Shown here: positions 35,191-47,783 of the stretch, piece after piece
Layout of the letters: each line of letters begins with the position of its first letter
How positions within the stretch are numbered: the first letter of the stretch is position 1
NCBI GenBank assembly: GCA_038503065.1
Contig: JBCAMK010000010.1
Location: 1,240,001-1,304,000 of the forward strand
Length of the DNA: 64,000 nucleotides
Direction of reading: 5' to 3'
DNA from: Paragyromitra xinjiangensis
Taxonomy: Eukaryota; Ascomycota; Pezizomycetes; Pezizales; Discinaceae
Position numbers and translations under genes: made by a program
The notes under the pieces: generated by a model
The model's input: only the letters and a program-made list of their open reading frames with translations
Told to the model about the DNA's origin: nothing
The model's database searches: none

Positions 35191-35706
35191 TTTTGTGCAG
35201 CATGGGGCGGAAAGAAGGGAGCGAGCTGTAAGGAGCAACTTTGAGAGCTAATTTCCTGAGGAGGGGCGTATGCAATGAGGGGTGTGGCGCTGTGCGTAAT
35301 TGTGAGACCAAGGTGGGGCTAATGCGGAGCAGCCACTAACTTTGGGGTGTAACCGACTGGGTGGATGACGCGTGGGGTGCCTTGAGGTACCTGTAAATTG
35401 TAAATTGCTGTAACCCGTGGGAAGGGAAAGACTGTGACCGGGTAAGTCACATCGCTGGAGCCCGCAGGCTCTGTGGGCGCGAAGATCTCCCAGCCGCCTC
35501 GCTCTTTCGTTCTCTAACAACCACCTCCCTCTCCTCCGCACCCTCCCATCCCCCATCACCGCTCTTACTTTTAAGTAAGCACCCTCCTATCCGTTACCAT
35601 CTTAGATTTCATTAGGTTCTCTTCTGACAGGCCGCTGTCATCTCGTATAGATCTTCTATTTCATCGTTTCTCGTGTCTGGGTCGCCGACCCATATTCATT
35701 TCACCA
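35191..35706. promoter_or_regulatory. Divergent promoter, Pex39-like / LSm14
   Basis: About 516 bp separate the start codons of two outward-facing genes, the minus-strand Pex39-like gene and the plus-strand LSm14 gene. The right half is CT-rich on the plus strand (35500-35700), as is common in fungal 5' leaders. No coding exon seen. Confidence 0.55.
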
Positions 35707-37790
35707 ATGTCTGAATTCATCGGGTTCGTTTCAACTGCTGCTCATTCTGATCTATCACCCACCGCTGCTCTACGCATTTTCTCCAGCTAACATCCATATC
35801 TCTAATAGCTCTCGTATCTCCCTCATCTCTAAAAGTGATATTCGGTACGATTTCGCTGCTCATAATCTATCTATCAACGCCCCTTAAACTAACGATGGCG
35901 CATTGCCTAGCTATGTCGGCATTCTCCACGACATCAACTCGGAAAACCACACTGTTGCCTTGGAGCAGGTTGTCTCTCACGGAACAGAAGGCAGGCGTGG
36001 CGATCCCACCAAGGAAATTGCTGGCTCAGATAATGTCTACGAATACATTGTCTTTCGTGGTGGGGATGTGAAAGATTTAAGAATTGAAGAAACGGCCGTG
36101 AAGCCTAAGCCCCAGCAGCAGGTGCCTGATGATCCTGCTATTCTCGGGGTAAGAGTTCCCATAGTTTTTCCCGGGGTTTCCCCAGTAAGCGGGGTTATAC
36201 CAGAGCACGGACCTGCCCACCAGCGAGCCCTGATTTTCTCTACTATCACCTTCAATAACCGTTTTCTTGCCTTCCGTTCCCCATTGCATTTCTTCACTAG
36301 CATTAGCTAATTTTTAAACCTTGTAGAGCTCAGTTCGTCCTCCTACCTACCCTCCTCAAGGACAGCAACCCGGCCAGTATCAGCAGCCTATGCCACCGTA
36401 TTACTATCCCCCCCCTCCTCAGAATCAAGGCCGCTTTGGCCCAAGCCCCTATCAGGCACCCGCCTATGGAGGATACCCTCCACCTGCAGGGCAACTACCG
36501 GGAATGGTCCCAGGACCAACTGGGGTTCTCCAGCAACAGCAACAGCCACCCCCACAGCAGCAGCAACAGCAACCACCACAGCAGCAACCACAACAGCAGC
36601 ATCAACCACAGCAGCAGCAGCAAACTGCTCAGAACAGGCCACCTCCAATTGGGCCTGCAGCTGGCCGTCAACAGCAATTTCAGCAACAGCAACAGCAGGC
36701 TTCCCGTGGTGCTCAAACACAGCAACAAGCTCATGGTTCCGGTACCCAAGATTCACAAGGTCAAGCCTCACAAAAATCTACTCCGACACCTGTATCAGAA
36801 AACTTTGCTGCTCCTCCGGCCAATGAAACTACAAAAGCGCCTACTCCTCCTGCCCAAGTAGGGTCCACGATTCCCGCTGCAGCCCAGACACCAAATAAGA
36901 CACCTACGGGGCCTAAAGCCCATGGTGGCATTGTCCCAGCACTTCCTTTGCCTGGCATGAATAGGACATCACGTTCTCCAGCTCCTCAACATGTTACCCA
37001 ATCCGATCAGGCAAATAATGTAGCACTGAGTGGTAAGCAGCCCGCACAAGCCACTCCTAACGATACCACTCCTACGGTTCAGGAAATAGCCAATCAGGTC
37101 AATCAACTTGCAATTAGAGCTGGAGTTCCTCCTGCTGCCGCCAACCTGAATGCTCCTGCACCCTCTAATGCCAATCAAAACACCGGAATTGTGGATACCC
37201 GCAGCAACTCCCGTCAGCCTGGCATGGGGGGCTTTATTGCAAACCGTGGGGGACGAGGCGGTTACCGTGGTGGATTTAACAATCAACAGCCTCGCAAAGT
37301 GGAAGTTCCTACCACAGATTACGATTTTGAAAGCGCCAATGCGAAATTCAACAAGCAAGACCTCGTCAAAGAGGTGATTGCCTCTACAGACGACGAGAAA
37401 AAGCCTATCCCAGGTTCGAGTAGTAATGAAGATGCTGAAGATGACGATGACGTGGTTATTCCCCCGGTTGACGGATTCTACAACCGTGGGAAGAGTTTCT
37501 TCGACAATATTTCGTGTGAGAACAAGGAACGTGCCGAGGCTAAGGAAGGAGAAAGGCCAAGGGGTGGTGCAGTGTGGAGGGGTGAAGAACAAAAGAAGAA
37601 CTTGGAGACATTTGGGCAAGGAAGTGTCGATGGTGGATTCGGGCACTATGGCGGACGTGGATGGAGGGGTAGGGGTAGGGGTAGAGGCTTTGGACGTGGA
37701 AGAGGTGGATTTAACAACGCATATAATAGAGGGGGAGGATTTAGGGGATCCCAACAGCAGGGAAATACAGTCCCAAGTGGAAGCAGCTAA
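35707..37790 (+). CDS. Scd6/LSm14-family RNA-binding translational repressor
   Basis: The model is join(35707..35723, 35809..35844, 35911..36148, 36327..37790), 584 aa, in frame. A divergent LSm domain covers residues 1-75 ([35 protein letters not shown]). A Pro/Gln-rich linker follows, then the FDF motif (DYDFESANAKFNK, about 427), the FFD box (GFYNRGKSFFDNIS, about 481) and the TFG box (RGEEQKKNLETFG, about 524). An RGG tail ends the protein (WRGRGRGRGFGRGRGGF). This is the complete order of the Scd6/Sum2/LSm14/Rap55 family. These proteins bind mRNA and the helicase Dhh1, repress translation and act in decapping and P-bodies. The first two exons are only 17 and 36 nt, so simple gene finders may miss them. 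Confidence 0.95.
36527..36720 (+). repeat. CAG/CAA (poly-Gln) coding repeat
   Basis: CAG- and CAA-rich sequence in the LSm14 linker encodes interrupted poly-Gln. It also generates long antisense frames that are not genes. Confidence 0.8.
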
Positions 37791-38705
37791 ACCCCAAATT
37801 TAGTGGATCAAAACGGAAAGGACGGGAAGAATAAATAGGTGGGGGTGGAAACCAGGTGGGCGCAGGCAAAGAGTCTTTTTCAGTTTTTCTTCCGTCTGTT
37901 GTGTCAGTGTGTTCAGCGGTCTGGTGGCACAGTTGTATTCTTGTGAGATCTCTTTTCTCCTGTTCTGATGCAAGAAGGATCTGCTTTCTTTTTTCGGCGC
38001 GTTTGGGTTTTGAAAACAGTGGCGGGGCAGGCGGTAGCGATTATGGTGTTGCGAAATTCAGATGGGCTGCGATATCTGTTACTTTTTTTTCACTTGGGGG
38101 TATACAATTGAGGGATGAAAAAAATGGGATGTTGGAACGAAAAAAAAAAAGAAATGATGGGTTTCTGTCTGATTTTGTGGATAATCTTTGTTCTTGTTCT
38201 TGCTGTTTAGGGTTTGCTTGTGTTTTTTGCCTACCCTCTATTTGCTGTCCCTCTTGGAGCATACTTGTACCGGAATAGCGGAGAAGAGGTATTGCCCATG
38301 TGAAGGGCGAAATGTGTATTTCTACTAACCATGTACACCAAGCCTGAAATTTTTAAGGGCAATCATGAAGGATAGAGTGATGTTAATGATAGTAGTGTCA
38401 ACATGAGAACCGTACTCCACTTCAGATTCCTAGTAACCCGACAAGTAGATTCATGAGGACCAAGTTATCCGAATAGTATATAGTATAGGAAGCCTAAGTG
38501 ATACTGGCATAAAGCAATAGCGCTAACGTGCCACCCTATCCGCAGAAGTGTTTCAAGTCCGCAGAGCCTCATCAGCCTCATTGCACAACACGCAACCAAT
38601 TCCCCTAGGAAGAATCACGACCATTCTTATCAAAATCACGACTATCTCCCACCTCACTCCGTCCACACCAACACACCTATCTTAGCCACCGTACAGTAGA
38701 CAAAA
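37791..38705. other. Intergenic between LSm14 and CENP-W genes
   Basis: The left part is the T-rich 3' UTR of the LSm14 gene, with a poly-A run near 38143. A frame at 37856-38278 lies in it and has no motif. The right part is the promoter of the CENP-W gene. Confidence 0.5.
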
Positions 38706-39107
38706 ATGGCACCACCAAAAGCATACCCACGTAGCGTCCTGAAGCGTATCGTAAAGGCTCACAGCGACCGTAACCTCTCGAAGAATGTTGATGTCCTGAT
38801 ATATCTTGATTACGCGCTTTTCCTACAAGAGTCAGGCCCCCTTCTAATCCCACTACGTTTAATTCGTTTGTATTTACTAACACTGCCCTCAGGCTCCTTC
38901 GCGAATCTGCAATTCAAGCACAAACCCAGCTCTCTGCCGACGGCCCTAGCACTTCGACAAAGAGCAAGAAGCTTGTCATTGCGGCGAGAGATGTCCGAAA
39001 AGTTTCTAAGGTCGGCTTCGCACTATCGGATTTCTACGTGACATTTCACATGCCAGCTAACGCGAAAATAATAAATATAGGTCACGCTACGAAAGTTCAA
39101 AGGTTAA
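38706..39107 (+). CDS. CENP-W-like histone-fold kinetochore protein
   Basis: The model is join(38706..38830, 38893..39010, 39081..39107), 89 aa, in frame. The last intron starts with an unusual GTCGGC donor and has a GCTAAC branch site. The small basic N-terminus MAPPKAYPRSVLKRIVKAHS leads into a single histone fold (NVDVLIYLDYALFLQE, LLRESAIQAQTQ, KKLVIAARDVRKVSK) and the terminal VTLRKFKG. Length, basic start and end match fungal CENP-W (Wip1). CENP-W pairs with CENP-T and binds centromeric DNA in the inner kinetochore. The last exon is only 27 nt, and reading through the intron would give a false longer tail. Confidence 0.88.
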
Positions 39108-39801
39108 GAGTTGTAATTTGCTCTAGTCCTTGTACTCTTTCCTTTGTACGAGTGAATTGCATTATGGTTCCAAGGAATCAGGGGCGTTGCTGGCATGGGC
39201 TTTCCGTAATGATTTCAATAATTGATGTCTTTCTGTTCTGCTCTAAACCCACAATATGTAAAAGTGAAACTACAGTAGGGCCTATAGTGGGTTATGGTAC
39301 CTACACTCATGCTGCAACACAAACATAGATCAGGTACTCAAGTCACAATTTACTGCAATTATCTCAAAGGGTTGTGAAAAGGATTCACACGTCAACGTTA
39401 AAGCAAAATAAGGAATAAGACGGAAACAACTAGGAAAAAAGTACAAACAAAATAACAAAGGACTCCCTGGCCTCCCTTCGTTTCTCATTTACCATGGCCC
39501 ATCACCTCCACTGCTCAACCCCTACTCGCACACCCCAACCTCGTTCTCGTCCGGTCTCCATCCTCAGGATCCTCATACAACAACCAAACCACCATTCCAT
39601 TAATTTCCATGTATCCTCCTATACGATCCAGCAAACCCTTCGCGACTAATAGAATACCCAGTACCCCTTTCAAAGCAAGCGAGAGTGAAAAAAGGAAACC
39701 GAAATTATAGCAGGCCAGAACAAAGGATTTCAGTCGGGCGTCTAGTAAAAAGTTGTGACGGATTACGATGGTCTGGTGGAAGAATAGGAAATTTATTTCG
39801 T
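39108..39801. other. Convergent 3' region
   Basis: 3' flanks of the plus-strand CENP-W gene and the minus-strand Ypt1 gene. The frame at 39515-39811 (minus) is mostly the 3' UTR of Ypt1. No independent gene seen. Confidence 0.45.
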
Positions 39802-41094
39802 TTAACAGCACCCGCCAGCCGATCCTTGCTGAACACCAGTTCCGGAAACGACGGAAACAGCAGGCTTATTGTTCACAGTGGTGGATCCCATACGTTCCTA
39901 CAATGACAGTCAGCTAAAAAAACCGATCCCCAACCGACATGATATTTCCGGCCGTACCTTGATTTGTCTAGCCATCGTTAAGAAAGCCTGTTCAACATTC
40001 GTGGCACTCTTGGCTGAGGTCTCCAAAAAGGGGATTCCGAGACTGTCCGCAAATTCCTGATCACAAGGAGTCAACATATGATACATTCCTGTCATGTGAC
40101 GAGACAGGGATGCCAACCTTTGCCACAGTGTACTCCACCACTTTCTTATCTGCGATATCGCTCTTATTCCCAACAAGGAGTTTGTTAACACCCTCAGTAG
40201 CGTAACGGTCAATCTCTTGTAGCCATTGCTTAACGTTGTTGAAGGAATCTAAAAAATTGTCAGTTGTCTGAAGTATGACGCAGCTCTGAGCTCAAGGTTA
40301 AATTAGATTATCCTACCCATGTCGGTCACGTCGAAGACAACGCAGATCCCGTGAGCACCTAGAAAATGACAACGTTAGACTCATTGTTACACCTCTCTTG
40401 GAATCAAGGCTGAAGTACCCCTATAGTACGAGGATGTAATAGTTCTGAATCTTTCTTGGCCGGCAGTGTCCCACTACGAGTCCCAAAAGGACATTTGTCA
40501 GCAAATCCTGTAAGTCGCCCGCGGGGTGGTTTGAGAAGCCATACAATCTGAAGTTTCACGGTCTTTCCATCAAGCTCGATGGTACGGATTTTCTAGATGT
40601 TGGGGATTTGAGTTAGCTCAGCCATATCCTGTCGGATAGCAGGACGAAAAAGGGAACCAAAACTAACAAAGTCGACACCGATAGTGGAGATATAGCTCTC
40701 AGTGTAGGTATCATCGGCGAATCTGAGCAATAGGCAAGACTTTCCTACACCCGAATCACCGATGAGGAGGAGCTTGAACAGGTAATCGTATCTACAAGGA
40801 ACAGCCAGTTAGCAAGTCACGATAAGCAAGGCGCCTGCCAAGATTAGGTGGTCTATTGTTATCTCGGGCTAAATATTTGTTTATCCCTTAAAGGGAGCTG
40901 GCAGACATATTATCAGGAGAATTAGGGAGTGATTTAAGGATAGGGACAAACTCTATAGATAAAGCTTTTGTTAGCACCGGATTGAGGAAGAGGGGGGAAA
41001 CGTTGTAGAAGAGAGGGGGTTGGTTATGAGCAGAGATAGTGGGGGACTGCTGAGGGGCAAAAAGTGAAAGATAGACGTACTACTCTGGATTCAT
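39802..41094 (-). CDS. ypt1: Ypt1/Rab1 small GTPase
   Basis: The model is complement(join(39802..39897, 39958..40056, 40118..40248, 40317..40358, 40419..40473, 40545..40592, 40668..40791, 41084..41094)), 201 aa in eight exons, in frame. It starts [15 protein letters not shown]; exon 1 is only 11 nt and the first intron is 292 bp. G motifs are all present: GDSGVGKS (15-22), the effector threonine in [17 protein letters not shown] (62-70), NKSD and ETSAK. It ends GGCC, a double-cysteine geranylgeranylation site. Ypt1 drives ER-to-Golgi transport and autophagosome formation. The split glutamate codon (GA|A) explains why a naive reading gives a stop in exon 1. Confidence 0.96.
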
Positions 41095-42031
41095 GTTGGC
41101 GGTTGAGAGGGTGTTACTGGAAGCTCGGCGATGAGAAGCTGACGACGATGACGAGGGCGACGGTAGAAGGGATGAAGTTGAGTGGAAGCGGAAGCGGAAG
41201 CAGAAGATGGAGATGGAGTTACGGTTAAGAGCTGGAGAGGGGGTAGAAGGTAAGTTAGCAGTGTGAGGTTGCAGGAATCAGTCAATAGAAGGAAGGAGAG
41301 GCCCGAGGATGGGGGTATGTACCGTGCTGGGTCTTACTATGGGAGCGGATGCACAGGAACGTGTCTCTGTTGGTTCTAGGAAGAAGAAAGAAAAAAAGAG
41401 GACGCTCGGCTGAACGAGGGCTGCTGTTGTAGCCGGCGAGCGAACCCTCTTGCTGAACGAGCCTCGCGCGGGGGCTGTGATTGGCGTGCAGTGGCTTGCG
41501 CTTGCCTGTTGCGGTTTGGTGTCGCCGCTACCTAATATGTTGCTTGCCAGGAATGTGTATTTATGGACACGGGGACATCTTTTACCACCGAGTTCCGCCT
41601 CCACTGTACCTGCCTGTGCACAATATACCTATCTTCTTTCTTTTTCAGGTCATCCGCTTTGGCTATCGCCTAGACCCCCATGGGCCAGACATATAGCAAG
41701 ATCTCACCCTCAACACATGGTTTCTTCTGGCACTCAAGAAGTTTGGTCTCCTATCGGATTTCAGAAAATCACGATTCAATCACTCACATGTGTAGATCAC
41801 CAATAACAAATGATCTTCATATTAATCATATATCAAGACTTTATCGAGCTTTGACGCTCTATGATAAGATACTAGTCGGTAGATGCCGCACAGTCAAAAG
41901 AAAATAACCTACACCCCCGACTAAAATCAAGATGGATCTCTGCACCTTCAAAGCACATAATACTAGAGCATATATATGTAGTTTAAAGCTGCTTCATCCT
42001 ACATCTCGTATGGTACCATATCCATACTACT
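41095..42031. other. Intergenic, Ypt1 promoter side
   Basis: The left part is the promoter and leader of Ypt1. Overlapping frames (41278-41604 minus; 41450-41806 plus) lack motifs. The right part is the 3' flank of the aminopeptidase gene. Confidence 0.45.
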
Positions 42032-45000
42032 CTATGCAACATGCTCCCTCAACCACTCCTCTACAATCTTCGCATCTCTCTCGACCCAGTTTGCATTGCT
42101 CTTGATGCTGTCCCGAATAACCAAAAGTCCCTGATCGTATCCGTGATTGTCTTTATCCTTGAAGAATGCCTCGATATCATTCATAACCTCCTTGCTGGAG
42201 AACTTATTGAGCGTGTTCTTAAGGAACCGGTCTAGTACAACCATGTTACCCGACTGCTGCGCGTAGATCGTGCTCCAGTTCTTCTTGATGAATTCCCACA
42301 AAGCGTATCTGGCCCGGCTGTTCTTGGACAGCGCGATGGCAGGTGTATGTTTGTCTTGAGTCTTGATCTTGTCTGAGATAATGAGTTCAAGTACCCGCTG
42401 GATGAGTTCCGGCTTGCGCGCTCTCCCAAGGGCTGATAAGCAAATTTCCACCCCATCCACAGAAGTAGTAGATTCATATTCCTTCAAGACCGCATCGAAC
42501 TCCTCCTGCCCGCCTCGGGCGACAGCAATGCGGAAGACTGCCAAACGGAGGTTGGGGTGGATCGCGGACCTATCTTCTCCAGAGGTATAAAGCTTAAAAC
42601 GACGAAGGGCTTCATCAATTGTCGGCTGGTGGTCCGATCCCCCTGCAGCGCTGATGAGCAAGGATCTCAGTCTGCCAGTCAGGAAATCCTCTCCAGGCTT
42701 GAACTCCCATCCAATTTTCTCGACACACGGAGCGACGAGATCTAACCCAAGTTTCTTCAACCTTTTTTGGATCTCTGGTGAAACTTCCGCAAAGACAGAC
42801 GTCAACTTTGTGAATTGTTCAAAAAGCTCTGCCCAGACTAGATAGCTATCCTCGCCCTTCAATCCAGCCAAAAACGATAGTAAGCCTGTGGTCGTCCCCA
42901 GTCCAGATATTGCCATAGCAGCGGCATCAGCAATAAGCCCGACTCTATCAGATACACTAAGCTGTTCCCTAACTTCTCCGAGTTTGGCCAGTCTCTCAGG
43001 TGGGTAATTGACTCTGTAGAACCCGTTCTGGCCATAATTGAGTTTGTAGTATCCAGTATCCAAACCACGAACTATCGTCTCCTTAGTCGTAAAGGTCTTG
43101 GTCATTACCGCATTTGCATTATAAGATTGCTCGGTTAACATAAGGGGAATCCACCAGGTTGTTTGATCTTCCTCGGGCTTAACATCGCCAGTGCTTAAGA
43201 AACGGGATTGGCGGATAGTGATCTGACTAGGTTCTTCTGAGACTGTAAGAACAGGGAAACCAATGACCTTGATCCATTTACTCTACTCAAAGCGTTAATA
43301 TCAAGGCACAAAAACAGGAAAATTATGCGTCCTAGCCACCCACCATGAACGAAGATACATCAACACCAGCCTCCTCACTGAGTGCAGACCATAAATTCTC
43401 TGTTGTAGCATTTCCGTAGGCATGTGCCTTTAGGTATCGAGAAACGCCTGAAAGGAATTTCTTAACTCCGAGATGGCTGCTCAACATACGAATAGTACCA
43501 GATCCCTGTACAAGTCACCTCAATTAACTTTCTTCCTTACCACCAGAAAACCTCACACCGTACCTTCAAGTAGCTGATATGATCAAAGATCTGATCAATA
43601 TCTAGAGCGCTCCGAACAGGCACCTCAATCGGATGTGAGCCGCGTAAAGAGTCGAGTTGGAAAGCTGTTTGTAAGGATTCAGTCTAAGTACTGTCGTTAG
43701 TGTATGAACGAGCGAATGCATGCCTCTAGATATGCGACGTACGACAAACTGGCCCCAAACATCCCACTCTGCAAAAAATATGTCAGGATCAAATACCATG
43801 CCGAGTGTAATACTGTGTCGAATGCTTACCAGGGTAGAAGTGGTCAACGGCATACCATCCAACCCAAGTCGCGAATCCCTCATTGAGCCACAATTCTGAC
43901 CACCAGTCCATGGTGACAAGATTTCCGAACCATTGATGCGCGAGTTCTACCAAAATTCATTAATTATAATTCTTGGGATAAGAAGGGCGTGGCATTACCA
44001 TGGGCAACAACATATGCGACCCTATTCTTATATCTCGCATCGGAAGTCTTCTCATCGAAAAGAACAGCTGTTGTCCTGTACGTAATGAGTCCCCAATTCT
44101 CCATAGCGCCATGAGACTATCGAGCGCAGTCTCAATGTTAGTTTCAAGACCTATACTTTCAAGTGACTATGGAAAAGGGGCCTGTAATTACAAATTCGTG
44201 AACCGCCAGAAGGTCGACTTTAGGCAAGGGGTAGTCGAGATCGAATATCTCAGAGAAGTAATCGACAACCTTTCTCGCATTTTCCAGGGCAAATCGGCCC
44301 TGTTCTACAAGACCTTTAGTGGTGTAAACTCTAACTGGTAACTTGCCCCTTCCTTCATATTCTCGCTCGGTGAAGGCTTCAATATAGTCGAAGTCTCCGC
44401 AAGCCCACGCAAGAAGCTACACACTGCTGTCAGCCACATCTGCCAAAACCCGGATGTACAGCCACGGAGATATACATATGAGCTCATCTTGGGGGTTGTT
44501 AAAAATGAAACCTCTTTCAGCCCATTTCCCAGAGACTTTGATTCTTTCACAGGTTGATTAGACAATGCAGTGAAGCCCTCGGGCACAGTGATAGCAAAAT
44601 CATAGGTAGCTTTAAGATTTGGTTCATCGAAACTATCACAACAAATATTAGTACGGCCTTGCAAAAATTTTCGGTGGTCATATGCGAGGCTTTGAAACTA
44701 ACCATGGGAAAGTCCTGCGAGCATCGCAAGACTCGAACTGTGTAGAAAACATCCAATCGTCTTTGCCATCCGCATTCTTGTAAGCACTGCGATAGAAACC
44801 AGCCATCTCGTGATTCAAGAGTCCCGAAAACTTCAGCTCTAACACTGCCTTTCCACCCCCTGGAAGCTCCTCCGCAAGCGAAAGCTTAGCCACTTCCGCC
44901 TTCTTGTCGGTCGAAATGTCTGAGACCTTGACAGTCGCTGCATCACATTAAAAACCATCAGTTGTTATTCCCCGCTTTCTAAACCCGTGTCAATCTTACT

Positions 45001-45275
45001 TACAGCTAGAGCCTTCGACTTGAACGCTACCCTCAGTAATCCTCAACTCTTTCGAGTTGAGAGAAATGGATTGTGTCTTCTCATTAAGCTCGAGGTTAAT
45101 CTTGACGGATCCATCGTATGTGAATCCCTTAATGTCAAGATTATAAATCGCGAGATCGTAATGTACTGGCTTGACACTACGTGGGACATCAGCACTTTCC
45201 CACCCTTTGATCAATTTTGCGGGAAGCAACATACTGAGCTGGCAGGATCTCTCGGTCTGAGGCAGCAGAAGCCAT
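42032..45275 (-). CDS. M1-family zinc aminopeptidase (Ape2/Aap1-like)
   Basis: The model is complement(join(42032..43282, 43344..43505, 43564..43683, 43743..43768, 43830..43946, 43999..44116, 44192..44416, 44476..44632, 44703..44937, 45004..45176, 45235..45275)), 874 aa, 11 exons, in frame. The N-terminus reads [13 protein letters not shown] then [15 protein letters not shown]. The exopeptidase motif GAMEN is at 280-284. The zinc site is HELAH with H316 and H320, and E339 in LWLNEGF. The C-terminal half is the ERAP1-C-like helical domain, starting around [13 protein letters not shown]1 enzymes remove N-terminal residues from peptides. No signal peptide, so cytosolic (or vacuole-targeted) like yeast Ape2/Aap1. 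The 26-nt exon (43743-43768) is easily missed. Confidence 0.95.
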
Positions 45276-47783
45276 CTTGAGTTAGCTCAAAGTTTTGCTA
45301 TTTCTGATTGCTCGTTTAGAATAATTCTTGAAATTGTGTGATCGCGTAAGTTCTCTGGCGTTTGGTGCGAAATCAGACGATGGTGGGGTATGCAGTCTAA
45401 TTTATTTGAGAAAGGCGGGGCACTAGAGTAGGTAATCTCGTATCCATCCTGGTCCTGGGATCGCTACGCACTGAAGCTACTGCAGAAGGTTGGCGCGCAG
45501 CAACCTGCACAAGGCTCCTCAGGAAGTTGGTGATGGGAACAGACTTGCAGCCTCGTATCCAGTAGTAGACGCTACGCACCACTAACCCACATCCCCAGAA
45601 TCAGGAATCAGAGGCAGCAAATACTATGAGCAAATATACTCATTGCCTTTACCATCTTTGCTACTGAAAATGGAGTAACTGTACTATAGATATAAACCCT
45701 TAGTAGATCGCAATAATCAACCACTGATCCCTTAATTCGTGTAACCTCTAAAGCCCTACGCTATTTTTATATAAGATAATAGTTATGTTTGAAGGCACAG
45801 CAGAAATCTCATGGGCATTATTCGCACCCGTCTTTAAGGCAATATACGCACCGATGGGATTAATACCATACCGAGAAAGATAGAACATGAAAGGCTACTA
45901 GGGAAGGAAATTTCGAGTGAATACAAGATATCAAATTGTCTTTTACGAGAATAGGGTTCGGGTATCATCTAGCTTCTGTACGGAACCATAAAAAACTCGG
46001 GAATAGGGGTAACAGTCAGACCCGCAAGAGCAACAAACAAACAAAAGATAGCATAGGGTACCTGAAATATTGCGTAATTAGTACCTCCTAGACCTCGTAT
46101 ATACGCGTCGGGTTTTTACAAATGAGAGGTTTTTGCCGTAATATCTCATAGAGCTTCCTTAGGAAACGATGGGCCAAATAACTTCCAAAGAAAAGGCTCT
46201 AGGACAAAAATTGAGCACCAAAAAGCGCAGCCCCAACTTTACGTATTTTACACGGCGTCTATACCCCAATGCGCCCTGATCCACATGATTCTAGGATTAG
46301 ATACGAGGTCAATCTGCAGGAGGAGTCTGAGGTTTACGGATGAGTTTAGGCTCTAGGTAACTACATGTATATAGAGGTCCAGCGCAAATGTGATCATAAT
46401 ATGTGATCATAATCCTACATGTAGCTAAAAGGAGAAAGAAAAAGAAAGTACGAAATAATACAAAGACCAATCCGGGATATCCAGGGCTGCCTTGACCCTT
46501 CGGAAATCATGAATGAAATACGACGATGATTTTTTCACTACCCCAGCTACATGTACTTCTTGAAGATTGTATTCATTCAATCCTTTAGTGAATTAGAATT
46601 CATCAGTACATATATGTACTTTAGAGGTAAGCCATGATGAGATAGGAATTAAGGTGGTGACTACGTGTACATGTAGATGGGACTTCTGAAGCCCTAGCGA
46701 GGCTTTAACAATTATCATAACATAAATTTGAGACTGCAGGCAGGGCTGACTGACAATGGGTGACTCACAATCACGTGATTCGACAGGAGCCTGCATAACG
46801 CAAAAACCTACTTCACCAATAAGATGCTTAAAACGACCGAGGCTGCATCGTCATCTGAAGATCATGGCTCCTAAAGCTACGTGTTTGTATGGTTCCAGAC
46901 ATTTAAAAGATGGACCAAACTAATGTAACATGCAACGCTCTTGGCGTAAGGGCTAGGCATGAGACTATACATGTAGTTTAGGTGTATTGGAAGAGAAGTG
47001 GAGGCTGTTACTGCGTCACTACACACAGCACCTTACAATATGTAATTTACTGTTTCAAATCTAATGCTGCCCATACGGTAAACTAACATAATTTACCGTA
47101 TTTTTGCAACCCTAGCGATGACAGGCACTTCTAAGCTATGATGATGGTGATGATAATGGTGATTAAGTACATCTAATCACTTGAGTTATGGTACTACAAT
47201 TCCAAGCTAGCCATAGGTGGTGCTAATTGTATTTTTGCACACTAGAGATATAATGGTTAGATGGTGGGTCCGTACCAAATCTCTGATAGATTATAGCAAT
47301 ATGAATATGTAGGTATCAATTCATTAGCCTCGCAGCCAACGCTCATTTACTCTAAATAAGGGGCTCTTTGTATGGACCAGTCAATCAATTTGTAGATGCA
47401 AAGGTCGATTTCCATAGCTTTCCTATCATCCATCCATTCTTTCTACAGGGGAAATCATCGAATGTCTGATCGTTCACCAGAAGCTCATAGAGGAAGAATG
47501 AGCCATTTGGATATTTTATATGGAAGTTGTTGGCTTATAGTAGTGGCTCTCATTTGCAATTTTGGAGTTGAGGTAGCTGGTTGATAGGACCTATAGCTAA
47601 GATTCGTCTTACCTTTAAAACAATCGACACGCCAAGACACAAGAATGCGGAGTGATCCGTGCTGCGCATGCAGGGTCGTTGTCCAGGCAACACTCTCACT
47701 ACAACATCTCAAGTCAACAACCTCGAATTTCAACTCACTCACTAACAAACACAGCCAGCTACATATCTGCTCGGAAAACCACA
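45276..47783. other. Gene-poor stretch with palindrome cluster
   Basis: No supported gene in 2.5 kb. The frame at 45397-45582 (minus) is in the aminopeptidase promoter side. Five TACATGTA palindromes lie between about 46364 and 46970, and a single arm of the foldback repeat is at 46950-46966. The right end is the promoter of the Apc15 gene. Confidence 0.5.
46950..46966 (+). repeat. Single arm of dispersed foldback repeat
   Basis: GGGCTAGGCATGAGACTA-type sequence matches the right arm of the foldback at 28100-28176 with two differences. No partner arm was found next to it. Confidence 0.45.

Noticed and set aside
36388..37754. Long minus-strand frames over the LSm14 gene
   Set aside because: Repetitive CAG/CAA and RGG codons keep antisense frames open; the translations are Leu/Val runs and the sense frame has the full LSm14 motif order.
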